From Poa pratensis (Eukaryota; Streptophyta; Magnoliopsida; Poales; Poaceae): a DNA stretch of 64,000 nucleotides. A model generated the notes under the pieces. The model saw nothing but the letters and a program-made list of their open reading frames with translations. It was not told the origin of the DNA and did not search any database. Each line of letters opens with the position of its first letter. Position 1 is the stretch's first letter. Positions 54,470 to 64,000 of the stretch are shown here, one piece after another. The stretch covers positions 20,964,369-21,028,368 of the forward strand of contig CAMZMU010000080.1 of the NCBI GenBank assembly GCA_947311845.1, written 5' to 3'. A program made the translations under genes and the position numbers.

Positions 54470-55051
54470 GAGACACAACTCATACCGCATACAAACAACC
54501 CTAAGATCGTTCTTCATGGGCGAACCGCGGACTTACAGTGCTAGAGTAGACTGCTAGCTAGGTTCTAACTTACTGCGCTAACTAAACTCAGTCGATGGAA
54601 AGTTTGATGCTAGAAATATGGAAAATATTCACTATTTTGTAGCTGAGTAAGCCAGCCGAGATCGATTAATTAATTAGAGAAATATTACTCCACTAAGTTG
54701 AAAGGTTATCAACAAATTTGTTGGATTGAAAGGTTTGAGCAACTGAGGACTTGCTCGTGAGCATGCACACCACATAGTTGATCGTCTATCACCGATGCAC
54801 CCATAAGATAAACTAAAATAAAGAATACTGATGCAAGTATTGCAATCCGAAAATTTCTATTTCTCTGGTAGTATTAACACTAGAACCATACCATTTACAA
54901 AGCTCAGGAAAGATTAAATCAAATTCCTTGCTTGTTACAATCCGTCACACATCAGACGAGGCACTCAGGCAGGCCTCATGGATAGCTAGATTACAAAGAT
55001 GTGTGGGCAAACAAATCGCTAGCTAGGTTACATAAACTGATGCACACTACA
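54470..55051. other. 3' flank of the NAC gene, nothing recognised
   Basis: AT-rich non-coding sequence. The last ~250 bp probably include the NAC 3'UTR. Confidence 0.45.
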
Positions 55052-56122
55052 CTAATTCCCGTGTCGATCAACGATCATGGAATATTGCGTTTCCATGCCA
55101 GCGCTGGAATACTGATCATGGAGAGGTGCCTCCAAACCGCACTCTGAAAAGTCTAAGAGCTCGTCGAGGTTGATGTCCTTCAGCATCTCAAAATCCATGA
55201 ACGACTCATCGATCGCGTTCACGGCGGAGAATGATCCTTGATCCATGGACGGTGCTAGCATCTCTGCCGGCGCAGCAGCATTCATCACGCCCGAGGCTCC
55301 TTGATCTGATGATGGCATAGCGCTGTGTGCTACTCCGAAGTTCATCGTGTTCCCGCCGCCCACGAAGTCTTGATGTGGCCCTGCGTAGTCTTCCACGAGG
55401 TAGGGTTGATCTGAGTAGGACGGTGCGTAGTTTCCAACGTTTGCCCACTGGCTCTGGTAGTCTTGATGGGAGTAGGACGGTGCAGCCGGCCTTGCACTGC
55501 CGCCACGGTCATCATCTACGGGAGGATCCACCGCTGCCATTGGAGGGAAGTCGACGGCAGATCTCCTGTGCTCCTCGAGTGCTTTGGCTTGCGCGTAATC
55601 GTCCGGCTCCCTCTTGGCGTTCTGGCCATGTCCGCTGAACCGGATGCTATACAGCCTCATCAACGACGAGGCGAGATCCACGGGGGCCGTGATCGAATAC
55701 TCGTGCATCACCCATCCTGTGCTGAAGTCCTTGCCGTCGGGGTAGAAGCTGAGCATATACTTCTTCCAGGTGATCTCCATGCCGCTGTCTGCAACGCGCA
55801 GCCTGTCGCCGTCCACGATGGCCTTCTGCCCTTGCCAGCACCCGCCGCCGACGCAGGTCCGTTTCTGCCGCCCACTGCCCTTGTCGTCGATCGGCTGCCC
55901 GTTGGCGAAGAAGAAGGCCTCGTCCTCCTTGCGCTTGTGCTTGTCGAGGAGCTCCCACGGCGGCGCGCTCAACGGATCGTCCTCCAAGATGATGCCCTCC
56001 AGAGGGAGCTGCTGGCCGAGGATCCGACGGAGCAGGAAGTATTCCACCAGCTCGTCGTCGTCAGGCTGGAACTTGAAGCCCGGCGAGAGGCCGAGGCCGA
56101 GTACGTCTTCCGCCTCTTCCAT
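55052..56122 (-). CDS. NAC-domain transcription factor, intronless
   Basis: ATG at 56122 gives 356 residues. NAC subdomains in order: LSPGFKFQPDDDELVEYFLL (about residues 12-31), PLEGIILEDDPLSAPPWEL, EDEAFFFANGQ, GRQKRTCVGGGCWQGQK, ITWKKYMLSFYPDGKDFSTG and WVMHEYSI. The variable C-terminus is rich in Tyr, Ser, Pro and acidic residues, ending in a likely activation segment (DESFMDFEMLKDINLDELLD, FSECGLEAPL). NAC proteins bind CGT-core promoters as dimers in the nucleus. Subdomain A departs from the classical PPGFRFHPTDEEL (SPGFKFQPDDDEL), and the gene lacks the introns usual in NAC genes, pointing to a grass-expanded, divergent subgroup. The start was chosen at the NAC-proximal ATG; the frame is open further upstream but non-conserved. 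Confidence 0.88.
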   Translation of the reverse strand: MEEAEDVLGLGLSPGFKFQPDDDELVEYFLLRRILGQQLPLEGIILEDDPLSAPPWELLDKHKRKEDEAFFFANGQPIDDKGSGRQKRTCVGGGCWQGQKAIVDGDRLRVADSGMEITWKKYMLSFYPDGKDFSTGWVMHEYSITAPVDLASSLMRLYSIRFSGHGQNAKREPDDYAQAKALEEHRRSAVDFPPMAAVDPPVDDDRGGSARPAAPSYSHQDYQSQWANVGNYAPSYSDQPYLVEDYAGPHQDFVGGGNTMNFGVAHSAMPSSDQGASGVMNAAAPAEMLAPSMDQGSFSAVNAIDESFMDFEMLKDINLDELLDFSECGLEAPLHDQYSSAGMETQYSMIVDRHGN

Positions 56123-56246
56123 TGCCGGCGCGATCGACTTGCTAGCTAGCTTAGGGTTAGGGTTTGCTGGATGCCTGGATCGAAGTTTGAGGCGCGCGTG
56201 TGGTACGTACGTGGTTTCGATCGAACGTGGGGTGGAGTAGTATTTA

Positions 56247-56360
56247 TTAGGATAGTTGCTGGCGAAATTTGATGCTCTGCTGGGTAGTGCACACGACGAC
56301 GGATTCAGGCTGTTCTTGGTGGAGTCGAATTCCGAATTAGGATAGTTGCTGGCGAAGTTT
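56247..56360. repeat. Short direct repeat in the NAC 5' leader
   Basis: TTAGGATAGTTGCTGGCGAA occurs at 56247 and 56337, 90 bp apart. TTTATTAGG by the first copy gives a TATA-like TAATAAATA on the minus strand. Confidence 0.8.
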
Positions 56361-56835
56361 TCACGTACGTCAACCAGCACACCCTATGTGGCTCCTCGAC
56401 TCTCATAGACCACGCACGAGGCCCTCCTTAGACGATGCCATTCACTGTCGTGGTCGTGGCTGTGGCCTGTGGGTGCTTCTCCGGTTGTGACCAGCATGCA
56501 TGTCGACGATGGCGATGGCGATGAAGCCTATCCAAGCCACATAATCAACATCACAGACGATGGAATCGTGGTTGCACCCATCGATAGGATGGAGACGGTG
56601 ATGGAAAGCATGGCGGTGAGGGGACGGGGCATGGTTGATTTGCTACAGTGGCCAGAGGCAGCGCGATTTTTGCGCTCGACTAGTACACAGGGGCGGAGCC
56701 AGGAATTGGACATAGGGGTGGCGAGCCGAAACCTTAAATTTTTTCATAGTATTTGTCACATAGTAAAAACCAATTCGAGAGAAATTTTCCATTTTCACAC
56801 ACGGAATGCCTATGTCTCTATCTGGAGATCAAGGA
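56361..56835. other. NAC upstream region, transposon remnants possible
   Basis: CAGGGGCGGAGCCAGG at 56692 is a typical end of a grass hAT-like element, but no partner end was found. No coding. Confidence 0.4.
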
Positions 56836-57358
56836 AAAAAATAGCGTGCTATCAAAAATAGCGTGGCCCTCCTCCGGAAGCTATACAAGATATAGCGTGA
56901 TATAGCGAAGTTACATATAAAATAGCGTGATGAAAAAGTTATAAGAAATAGCCCAAATATTAAGTATTTCAGCACTAATTTTTTTTTCATAAACAATACA
57001 TGCATAACCAGGTAACCATATTCAAATGTCAAGGCCAAATCCATGGCACGAATACAAATATGAGGCTTAAAACCATGAAAAATTAATAAACTAAAAGATA
57101 AATATTTTAAATTTTAATCATAATCATTGACATCATCTTCAGAATAACTAGAAGAACCACCAGATTGCCGCCATCATCATCACCTAATGTTATTTCCAGA
57201 CTTTTTGTTAGCGTAGCTATAACGTTACCACATTTAGTGTGGTTTCGAGCGTATAAGACGAAAATAGCGTCGTAGCGTCAACTTTAGGCTAAATATAGCG
57301 TAGCCTCTCCAAATACGCTATATCGTGCTATTAACCGGGAAATAGCGTGCTATTTTTT
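56836..57358. mobile_element. Probable MITE built from ATAGCGTG words
   Basis: AAAAAATAGCGTGCTAT at the left and AATAGCGTGCTATTTTTTT at the right bound about 0.5 kb. ATAGCGTGATATAGCG, AATAGCGT and CGCTATATCGTGCTA recur near both ends in both orientations. Non-coding; superfamily not decided (hAT is possible). Confidence 0.55.
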
Positions 57359-59390
57359 TCGTTGGTGGAGATAGGCAAATTGAATAGAAAATACCACCAA
57401 ATATAAGATATAAACCACGCAAAGTAATTAGAGATGGTAACCATTAGTGAAATTTATTCGATCCATCAGTCACAATAAAATTTCTTTGGTAAATTGAACC
57501 GTTGAAGGAAAGCATAATTTATTGATTATATGCACATCTTTGAAAATTATGTATAATCTAGAATATATGCGCTAGCTATTAGCGACAATGTTCATTCCGT
57601 TAATTCCTTCGCATCACTGAGCCATAAGGTGAATATTGGTGTACCTTTTCAAAGTGGGCGCTTGATCATGTAAAATCCATTACCGATGAACTCCACGGTA
57701 GGATCAACAGAGGGGTTGGAGCGGTTGGAGACTTGGAGTATCGCCTGGATAAATATGGGTCCTGGTCTGGCCACTCGATGGCGGCTGTCTATTCCTAGCG
57801 TCCGGCGACTCGCAGGCACGAGGCTAGCAAGTGGCGACCGCCGCCGCTGTAGGAATTTGGCAGCGCGATAATCGATCTGACGGTGATGACGCAGAGATAC
57901 AAGGGCCAGGTGGTGGGGGTTGGGGGTCATGGTTGTCAGTACTGATTTGCTATGATGTAAAAAAGGTACTGACTTGCTACGGCAGTGGAAAGAATCGAGC
58001 GGCAGAGGCGGCGCGCTTTTGCGTTCCATACGAATCCTAAAAAAGTACCCGTAATTTTGCTTTTTCCCCATAGAACTATCAAATTTGCGTTCCAGTACAA
58101 AGCAATCTAGTCCATCGTTTGATTACAGTATTTTCTATTTAATATTTGTCTCTTCCCACATTTTTTCAGACAAACCAAACTTTCATCAATTTTTTTAGAT
58201 GCATAGATATTACGATAGAGAAAATAACATTGATCAAATTTGGAATATTCACAATTTCCGTCAACATATTTAATGCATTCACCAAACTAATATCGTGAAT
58301 GTTAAATTGATCATCTTTCACTCATTAAAACTAGCTAGCAACCAGAGCTTAGTTGGAAAACATAGTAAGTATTTTTATTCACTTCGATAGAGAGACGAAG
58401 ATCTTCTCGCCGTCATTAATTTATGCTATGACCTATTCTTTCATCGTGCCAAGTATATATATTTTCCTTTGTGGTGAAATGCAAATGAATTTAGGTATAA
58501 TAAATGTCATTTCATGCATAAATAATGCGCGACATAATCTTTATCTTGTGACGATAAAAATATCGTGGCAGTGGACAACACTCTCCCCGGTCGAGCCCCA
58601 CCGATTAAACGGGGGCCTTTATCGGCACAACGAACCATGAGTGTGAACTCATTGGCGCGGGACATCACCATCTGGCTGCTCATGGTGACGGCTCCCTCTA
58701 TGGATGACCTCTTCGGAGCGGACGCGGGTGGGTGTTCTAGTCGGGGTGGATCGGGACAAGGATGTGGGAGATGACGTGCTCTATAGGATATCACCTCCAC
58801 TCGGCAATGATGCGGCCTATCATGGCATAGACAATAACGACGATGCTAGACTAAGTCGGAGGGCATGACCTAGCAAAGATGGTGTAGTACCCGACGTAGG
58901 GAGAAGTGTCACCCGTGGAAGGTCAGAAGCACCTTCGTCGGGTAGCCGAAAAGGCGAAAAGTAAACTCCATGTTGTTTAATGTGCTCGATTGGCATTTAC
59001 ATCCATGCTTTTGAGGAAATAATACCTTTCCCCATGCATGGATGTGCATTATGGTAAAAGCATATGAACCAGTACGTTTTCAGATTTGAAATATCAAAAC
59101 AAACTACAATAACGTGTCACTTGTACAATAATAAATAAGACGGAATAATAAGAGTAATAATGCTAAGTACATGGTTACATGAAATCACGGTTTTGTCATA
59201 TTCCAACCCATTTTCGGGGGCTATAACATATTTTTCAGGGGTTCTGGGACAATTTCGCGATTGATGACTGCATGCAGACGGTTGACGATACCCTTTTGGC
59301 GTGTTCCCGCACTACAATTGAGTCAAAGCTGATTGTCGCGTGTCGAAACACGGACAACAGGGATGTTCAACACCCCCTATTTGTTCGGTA
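57359..59390. other. Intergenic, no gene recognised
   Basis: Mixed AT-rich sequence with two GC-rich blocks (57690-58030 and 58565-58930) whose open frames match no family. Nothing else seen. Confidence 0.45.
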
Positions 59391-59750
59391 GGATAGCACA
59401 AGACACTCCAAATCCGGTTCCCGGGAACAGACACGAACACACACGATTTTACCCAGGTTCGGGCCACGTCGCTGCGTAACACCCTACGTCCTGCTTGTCT
59501 GGATTTATCAGTATGGTGTTGGTGTACAAAGGGAGACTAGCTCACTCCTCTATCTCTCCAGGATGACGGGGAGGGCAAGCACTCAGCTTCCCGAGGTGCG
59601 CTCTCCTTCTCACCACCAATTATGGGGAGTTCTTCCATAGAGTAGAAGCCATCAACTAGTTTATTCCACTCCCTCTCTACTGTCCTTGGTCCTCCTTGTA
59701 TACTATAAGGGGATTCCACAACAGTCTCCTTGCATGCGTGCCACCGAGGC
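59391..59750. mobile_element. LTR-like retroelement fragment
   Basis: Contains TTTTACCCAGGTTCGGGCC and GCGTAACACCCTACGTCCTG, phrases typical of grass LTRs. The first is shared with the Tat LTR at 27190. Borders unknown. Confidence 0.5.
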
Positions 59751-59751
59751 T

Positions 59752-61312
59752 AGTTGATACGTCTCAAACGTATCTGTAATTTTTGATTATTCCATACTTG
59801 TTTTATATCAATGCTACATTTTTTTATTATAATTTTATATCATTTTAGGGCATTTTCTTGGACTAACCTATTAACAACATGCCGAGTGCCAGTTCCTGTT
59901 TTCTGCTGTCTTTTTGTTTCAGAAAATTTATGAAGGAACTATTCTCCAAAAGATCTGAAAATTCACGGAGGGCATTTATTTATCGTAGAGAAGACGGAGT
60001 CCAAAGATCAGCTACAGGGGCCCCCACCAGTGGAGGAGGCGATCCCTGGGCTAGGGTGGGGCCGCGCCCAAGGGCCGCCTGGAGCCCCTGTTGCTCCCCC
60101 GACGCCGCCTCTTCGCCTATTTATTCTTCTCGTCCAGAAAACCCTAAAACACCCGAGAATTTCCACGATACGTAACCGAGGCCGCCGTCAACTCGAACCC
60201 TAGTCGGGAGGGTTCTGAAGCTCTTCTCGGCACCCTGCCAGAGGGGGAGATCGTCACCGGAGGCATCTACATCGCCATGCCTGCCTCCGGAAGGATGCGC
60301 GAGTAGTTAATCCTTGGACTACGGGTTCTTAGCGGTAGCTAGATGGTTATATTTTCTTCTTGTGCTACCATGTTTAGATCTTGTGAGCTGCCGAACATGA
60401 TTGAGATCACTATTTTGTAATGCTACATGTTGTGTTTGTTGGGATCCGATGAATTGTGAAATTATGATCAGATTGTTCATTACTTGTTATCATGCTTATG
60501 TTTTATTTAAGATCTTGCATGCTCTCCTATCCATGTGGTTACTCTGGCCAAGTGATTGTATGTATCTTCAAGAGAGAGATTTTAGTGCTAGATAGTAGGT
60601 TCATCCCTCCTGTGTGTCTGGGCTCTAGATGGCAAAAAGACTAAGACCGAGGATGTGTTGTTGCTTCCAGGGGTAAAACATCGGTGTTTATTGCTATATG
60701 TTTATAACCACTGCTTATATTATGCACAATGTTTATTGCAATTATCTGTTGCTTGCAACTTAATACTTTCAGGTGACATGCTGGATAGCGATCCTGGGGT
60801 GGATTATTAGTCATAGATGCAGCTGAATAGCGGTCTATGTATTTTGATGTAATGCCTAATTAAATATTACAATGAACTATATCTTGTCATGCCCTCACTA
60901 TTTGTCAATTGTCTAGCTGTAATTTGTTCACCCAACATGTTTACTGTTTTATGGAAAGAAACCACTAGTGAAACTATGCCCCCCGGTCCATTCTTTTACA
61001 TTGATTATAACTCGTTTACTTTGCTTTTAATCATCATTTGCTCGCTATCCATTTTTACTTTTATTATTGTTTTCCACACCATACGTTTAATCTCTTTGTT
61101 TCCAGCAAGACGGGAAGCTTGACAACCTTCCTGAATTCGTTGGGGGCAAAGTTTAGTGTTTGTGTTGAGTGTAGGTCCACGTCAATCTGCTAGCCAGGGT
61201 GGATTAGCACCGTGTTGAAGCCTTTCAAGTCGTACTGGTTCGATAACCTTGGTTCTTAACCGAGGGAAAACTTTATCCGCTACACTACATCACCTTCCTC
61301 TTGAGGTTCCCA
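59752..61312 (+). mobile_element. High-copy grass repeat, probably a non-coding retroelement
   Basis: Starts TTGATACGTCTCAAACGTAT and ends near CACCTTCCTCTTGAGGTTCC, a start and end I recognise from abundant Triticeae repeats. The interior carries a GC-rich leader (CCCTAAAACACCCGAG) and long T-rich stretches, no reverse transcriptase or transposase. Class assignment is uncertain. Confidence 0.55.
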
Positions 61313-61344
61313 ACGTTGGTGGTATTTTCCATCAGCATGTGTGT

Positions 61345-62650
61345 CGTGTCAGCGTCAAGGTGGCACCTGAGGGTGTCGGTGGCGCCAGCTTGGCGCTGTG
61401 CTACCCCGCATGCCGTGTGGCTCGCCTGCACCGAAGGGACGTCGCGTCCTGTCTTGTCAAGCCTGCCAGGGCTTGCCGTGCCCGGCAAGCAACCCTCTGA
61501 CGCGCAGGGGCTACAGAGTGTGAGCGCCACATCAGGTGTCCCTCTTGCCGAGGTGATGTGTCCTGGTCACCGCCACAGGCAACCGTGGCGTTGACCATTC
61601 TTCATGCCTGCTGAAGGCGCTTGCCGAACCAGATTCCCCGCGGTGGCCACCTCGAGATTGGAATGCCTCTTGGGAAAGCGCCTAGGGGGAGCCCCTCGAA
61701 GATGTCTGAGGGCGAGGCCCTAGGACATCTTCGAGAAGTTCGGTCGTGGCATAGCTTCCCATTCAGGTGCGCCACAATTCCTCGGGCAGGATGTAGGTCT
61801 TGTAGTCCTCCTCGCCTTTCCCATCGTGGGTAGCATGGTGGGTTCTGGGGGTGGGTATATATGTACCTGCCCATAGGTTCATGGTGACGCTTTGTCCCCT
61901 TCTGGGCCGCTCGAGCGGCTTCGTGTCTCTTCGTCCCCTGAGGAGGCGACTCGTGGCTCCGGCCCTCCCGGAACCTGCGGTGTGTGCTGGTACCTTACCT
62001 TCAGGGACAACGAGGCAATCCACGCGCCCAGCGTCGGTAGTACCCCGGGCACCGTGACACCGACAGTAGACCCCGGGCGTCCCCTGGGCAGCGGGGCGCC
62101 CACCTGGCGTGTGGGTCCCGGCTGTGGCGGGTCAGTGATAGCAGGAATCCAACTGCGCGGGTTGGTCCATTTTCCACGGTGAGTACTTGAGTGCCTGCAG
62201 GCCCGAGAGGCGACCTTGGTCTGCTTCGATGTGATGACCCTTACCTTCACCTCTTCGCAGGGTTAATGTCGCATAGGTGAGGGAGACAGCGAGGCCCCAC
62301 GCGCACCTCCAAACTGCACGACGGTTAATGTTTGATAGCGCGTGGGAGGGGGCATCGCCCAGAGCACCTATAAAATAGCACGAAGAGGTGGGAGCCTCTC
62401 ACTGTCTCACATGCTCGTCCCTTCTTCTTCACCATTTCATGCCGAGAGCTCCCTTTCTCCCATGGCGAATCATGTTCTTTGTGCCGCGTTAGGCGAAGGG
62501 GGCCAGCCATGGCTCGGCTCCGTCCTGACACGGGGGAGCTCAATATTTTTGCTGACGTTGGCTTCTTCCCGTGCTCACATGAGTGTGCATGGCGAGTCCC
62601 GGGCGAGGAGAAGCCTCCGCTGTTTGCTATACATCTGTAGTGCGGGATTT
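61345..62650 (+). mobile_element. LTR-retrotransposon fragment, GC-rich
   Basis: A long GC-rich, non-coding block with a TATA box (CTATAAAATAG at 62369) followed by a leader-like stretch, resembling a Gypsy LTR with its promoter. Open frames here are on both strands and composition-driven. Both borders are undefined. Confidence 0.45.
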
Positions 62651-62882
62651 CACCCCCAGTGCATCCTTTCCTTGGGAAACTCCTCTGCCTTTATAAGATC
62701 CAGCTTCATCACCTCACCCCGACTGCATCACACACCTCTCCTGCTTCATCACTCTTTGCGAGGGTTACCTCGGGGTCCACCCTCACCTAGGCCTATGGTG
62801 CTCGTTGTTCTGTTTGGCTGGAAGGACTGTCGGGGAGAGGACGACGAAGCGGAATGTGGGGTGGTGAAGATTATCCCGCATC

Positions 62883-63300
62883 GCTAGGAACACAATGATT
62901 CACCGAGACAAATGCACGTTTGATTTCTGACTCATGGCGCCAACCCTGCTGTATAGTTACGAACCTGTGAAGCAAGCCATATGTAACTGTAGTCTTTGTT
63001 CCATCATATTGTTCCACGTTGGTCTTGTAGATCCCAAGCTTGTACAACTGTAGTGTGACCCCCCGGTTTGGGAAGAACCGTTGCATTATTGTTAGCAGCT
63101 CAGTAGGCTTTCTGAATTCAAATTGTATCGACATAACACATCACTTGTTCTATTGTTTGGGAACCTTACGGTGAATTGCCCATGAATCGTATCGGGTCTC
63201 TTGCTTGAGCCATCTGCCAAGCGGTGCAGATTAACCCTCAAAGCGAAACAACAGTTGGCATGCATGGGAGAAGAAAGTTTGATCTACTATGTTCTTACTT
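62883..63300 (+). repeat. Second copy of the hydrolase gene 3' flank (copy B)
   Basis: Matches 53268-53690 in the same orientation, including GCCATATGTAACTGT, CATCACTTGTTCT and GTTTGGGAACCTTA. No hydrolase coding sequence precedes it. It begins directly after unrelated sequence, so it is the remnant of a duplicated locus. Confidence 0.85.
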
Positions 63301-63486
63301 TTCTTCTTCGAGAGTACGCAATTGCGTACCTTACTTTTATAGAAGGCGAAGGTATAGGTTACAAGAATCTGCTATGGCTTTAGAACAACACATAGCAAGT
63401 GATTACACCACACTCAGGACTCACGCCTAGCTATCTCTCACTCTAAGTTTTGATCACCAACTCCCGCCTTGCTCCATAGCCTTCAT

Positions 63487-64000
63487 TGAAGGAGATATGC
63501 CCTAGAGGCAATTAATAAAGATATTTTATTTGTCATATCTCGATTGTTCATAATATGTTTATATCATGCTATAACTATATTAAGCGGAAACATTAATACA
63601 CGTGTGGTATGTAAACAATCAGGTCCCTAGTAGCCTCTTTACTAGTCCATTGAGATCAATAGATGATCAAGGTTTCCTGTTCATGGACATGGATGTCAAT
63701 TGATAATGGAGTCATGTCATTAGGAGAATGATGTGATGGACGCACACCCAATATATAGGAGAACGTAGTACTCAAACCTTCGTCCGTGAGATCGTATTTA
63801 ATCACTATCTCTGGAGGCTGCCTTGATTGCATCAAACGTCACACCTTAAATAGGGTGACAATAAAGGTGACACATATCAGGTATCCGAAGGAGTAGGTTG
63901 AGGCGTGTTGGGGATATACCGACTAGGGGTATCACCAACATGGATCAATCCGGCTAGTCCAGGGTGGCCCACAGTGGTGGTAAAGGCTTTGCCTACTGGG
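63487..64000 (+). mobile_element. Copia LTR, running off the window end
   Basis: TGAAGGAGATATGCCCTAGA at 63487 is the LTR start of a very abundant Triticeae Copia group. AACCGGAAACA-like (AAGCGGAAACATTAATAC), CATTAGGAGAATGATGTGAT and AAACGTCACACC phrases follow in the expected order. The 3' part lies outside the window. Confidence 0.75.

Noticed and set aside
55463..56149. 228-codon plus-strand frame opposite the NAC gene
   Set aside because: Shadow of the NAC coding strand; the NAC frame has all subdomains.
61249..62250. Several overlapping GC-rich frames on both strands suggesting a gene
   Set aside because: Open on both strands in all directions with no domain; the TATA box and flanks fit an LTR better.

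Overview
The window is nuclear DNA from a grass, most likely a cool-season grass (Pooideae) close to wheat and barley. Evidence: spliced genes with GT-AG introns, Stowaway miniature elements ending CTCCCTCCGT, CACTA subterminal repeats of TTTGCCGAGTG type, grass LINE 3' ends, Copia and Tat-type Gypsy elements, and genes matching grass CLAVATA1, CCT, NAC, B3 and alpha/beta hydrolase families. Species assignment is inference. There is no bacterial or organellar gene, rRNA, CRISPR array or obvious tRNA.

Layout. 1-6.4 kb: an intact Pack-MULE (123-bp identical terminal inverted repeats, 9-bp target duplication) carrying the 5' part of a CLV1/FON1-like receptor kinase gene, then a ~0.2-0.28 kb tandem repeat upstream of a promoter and one proline-rich first exon. 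6.4-19.4 kb: a large interrupted inverted duplication built on a CCT-motif gene, now pseudogenes in both arms plus a third fragment. A LINE-like insertion is shared by both arms, a truncated Gypsy lies inside the left LINE copy, and a second LINE-like insertion lies in the right arm. 19.8-22.3 kb: a ~342-bp tandem array leading into a CACTA transposon end. 23.6-26.7 kb: a Copia element with a gag intron, whose pol part is inverted at a short palindrome. 27.1-36.8 kb: a 5'-truncated Tat-lineage Gypsy on the minus strand with an antisense, intron-bearing accessory gene. It abuts a broken B3-domain gene (36.8-37.6 kb).

38-64 kb is the gene-bearing part. It holds a WRN/RNase D-type 3'-5' exonuclease gene with a C-terminal GW-repeat tail and a one-base frameshift (39.6-41.0 kb), a complete 14-exon alpha/beta hydrolase gene (45.8-53.2 kb) with an intact catalytic triad, a GC-AG intron and a uORF overlapping its start codon, a possible convergent unknown gene (53.8-54.4 kb), and an intronless NAC-type transcription factor gene on the minus strand (55.05-56.12 kb). 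Between them lie several MITEs. The last 5 kb is retroelement sequence, a second copy of the hydrolase gene's 3' flank (62.9-63.3 kb) and the start of a Copia LTR.

The genes do not form a pathway. Only the hydrolase and NAC genes look intact. The exonuclease is intact apart from one base. The most interesting material is the exonuclease with its Argonaute-hook-like tail, the history of the CCT palindrome, the Pack-MULE, and the antisense gene of the Tat element.
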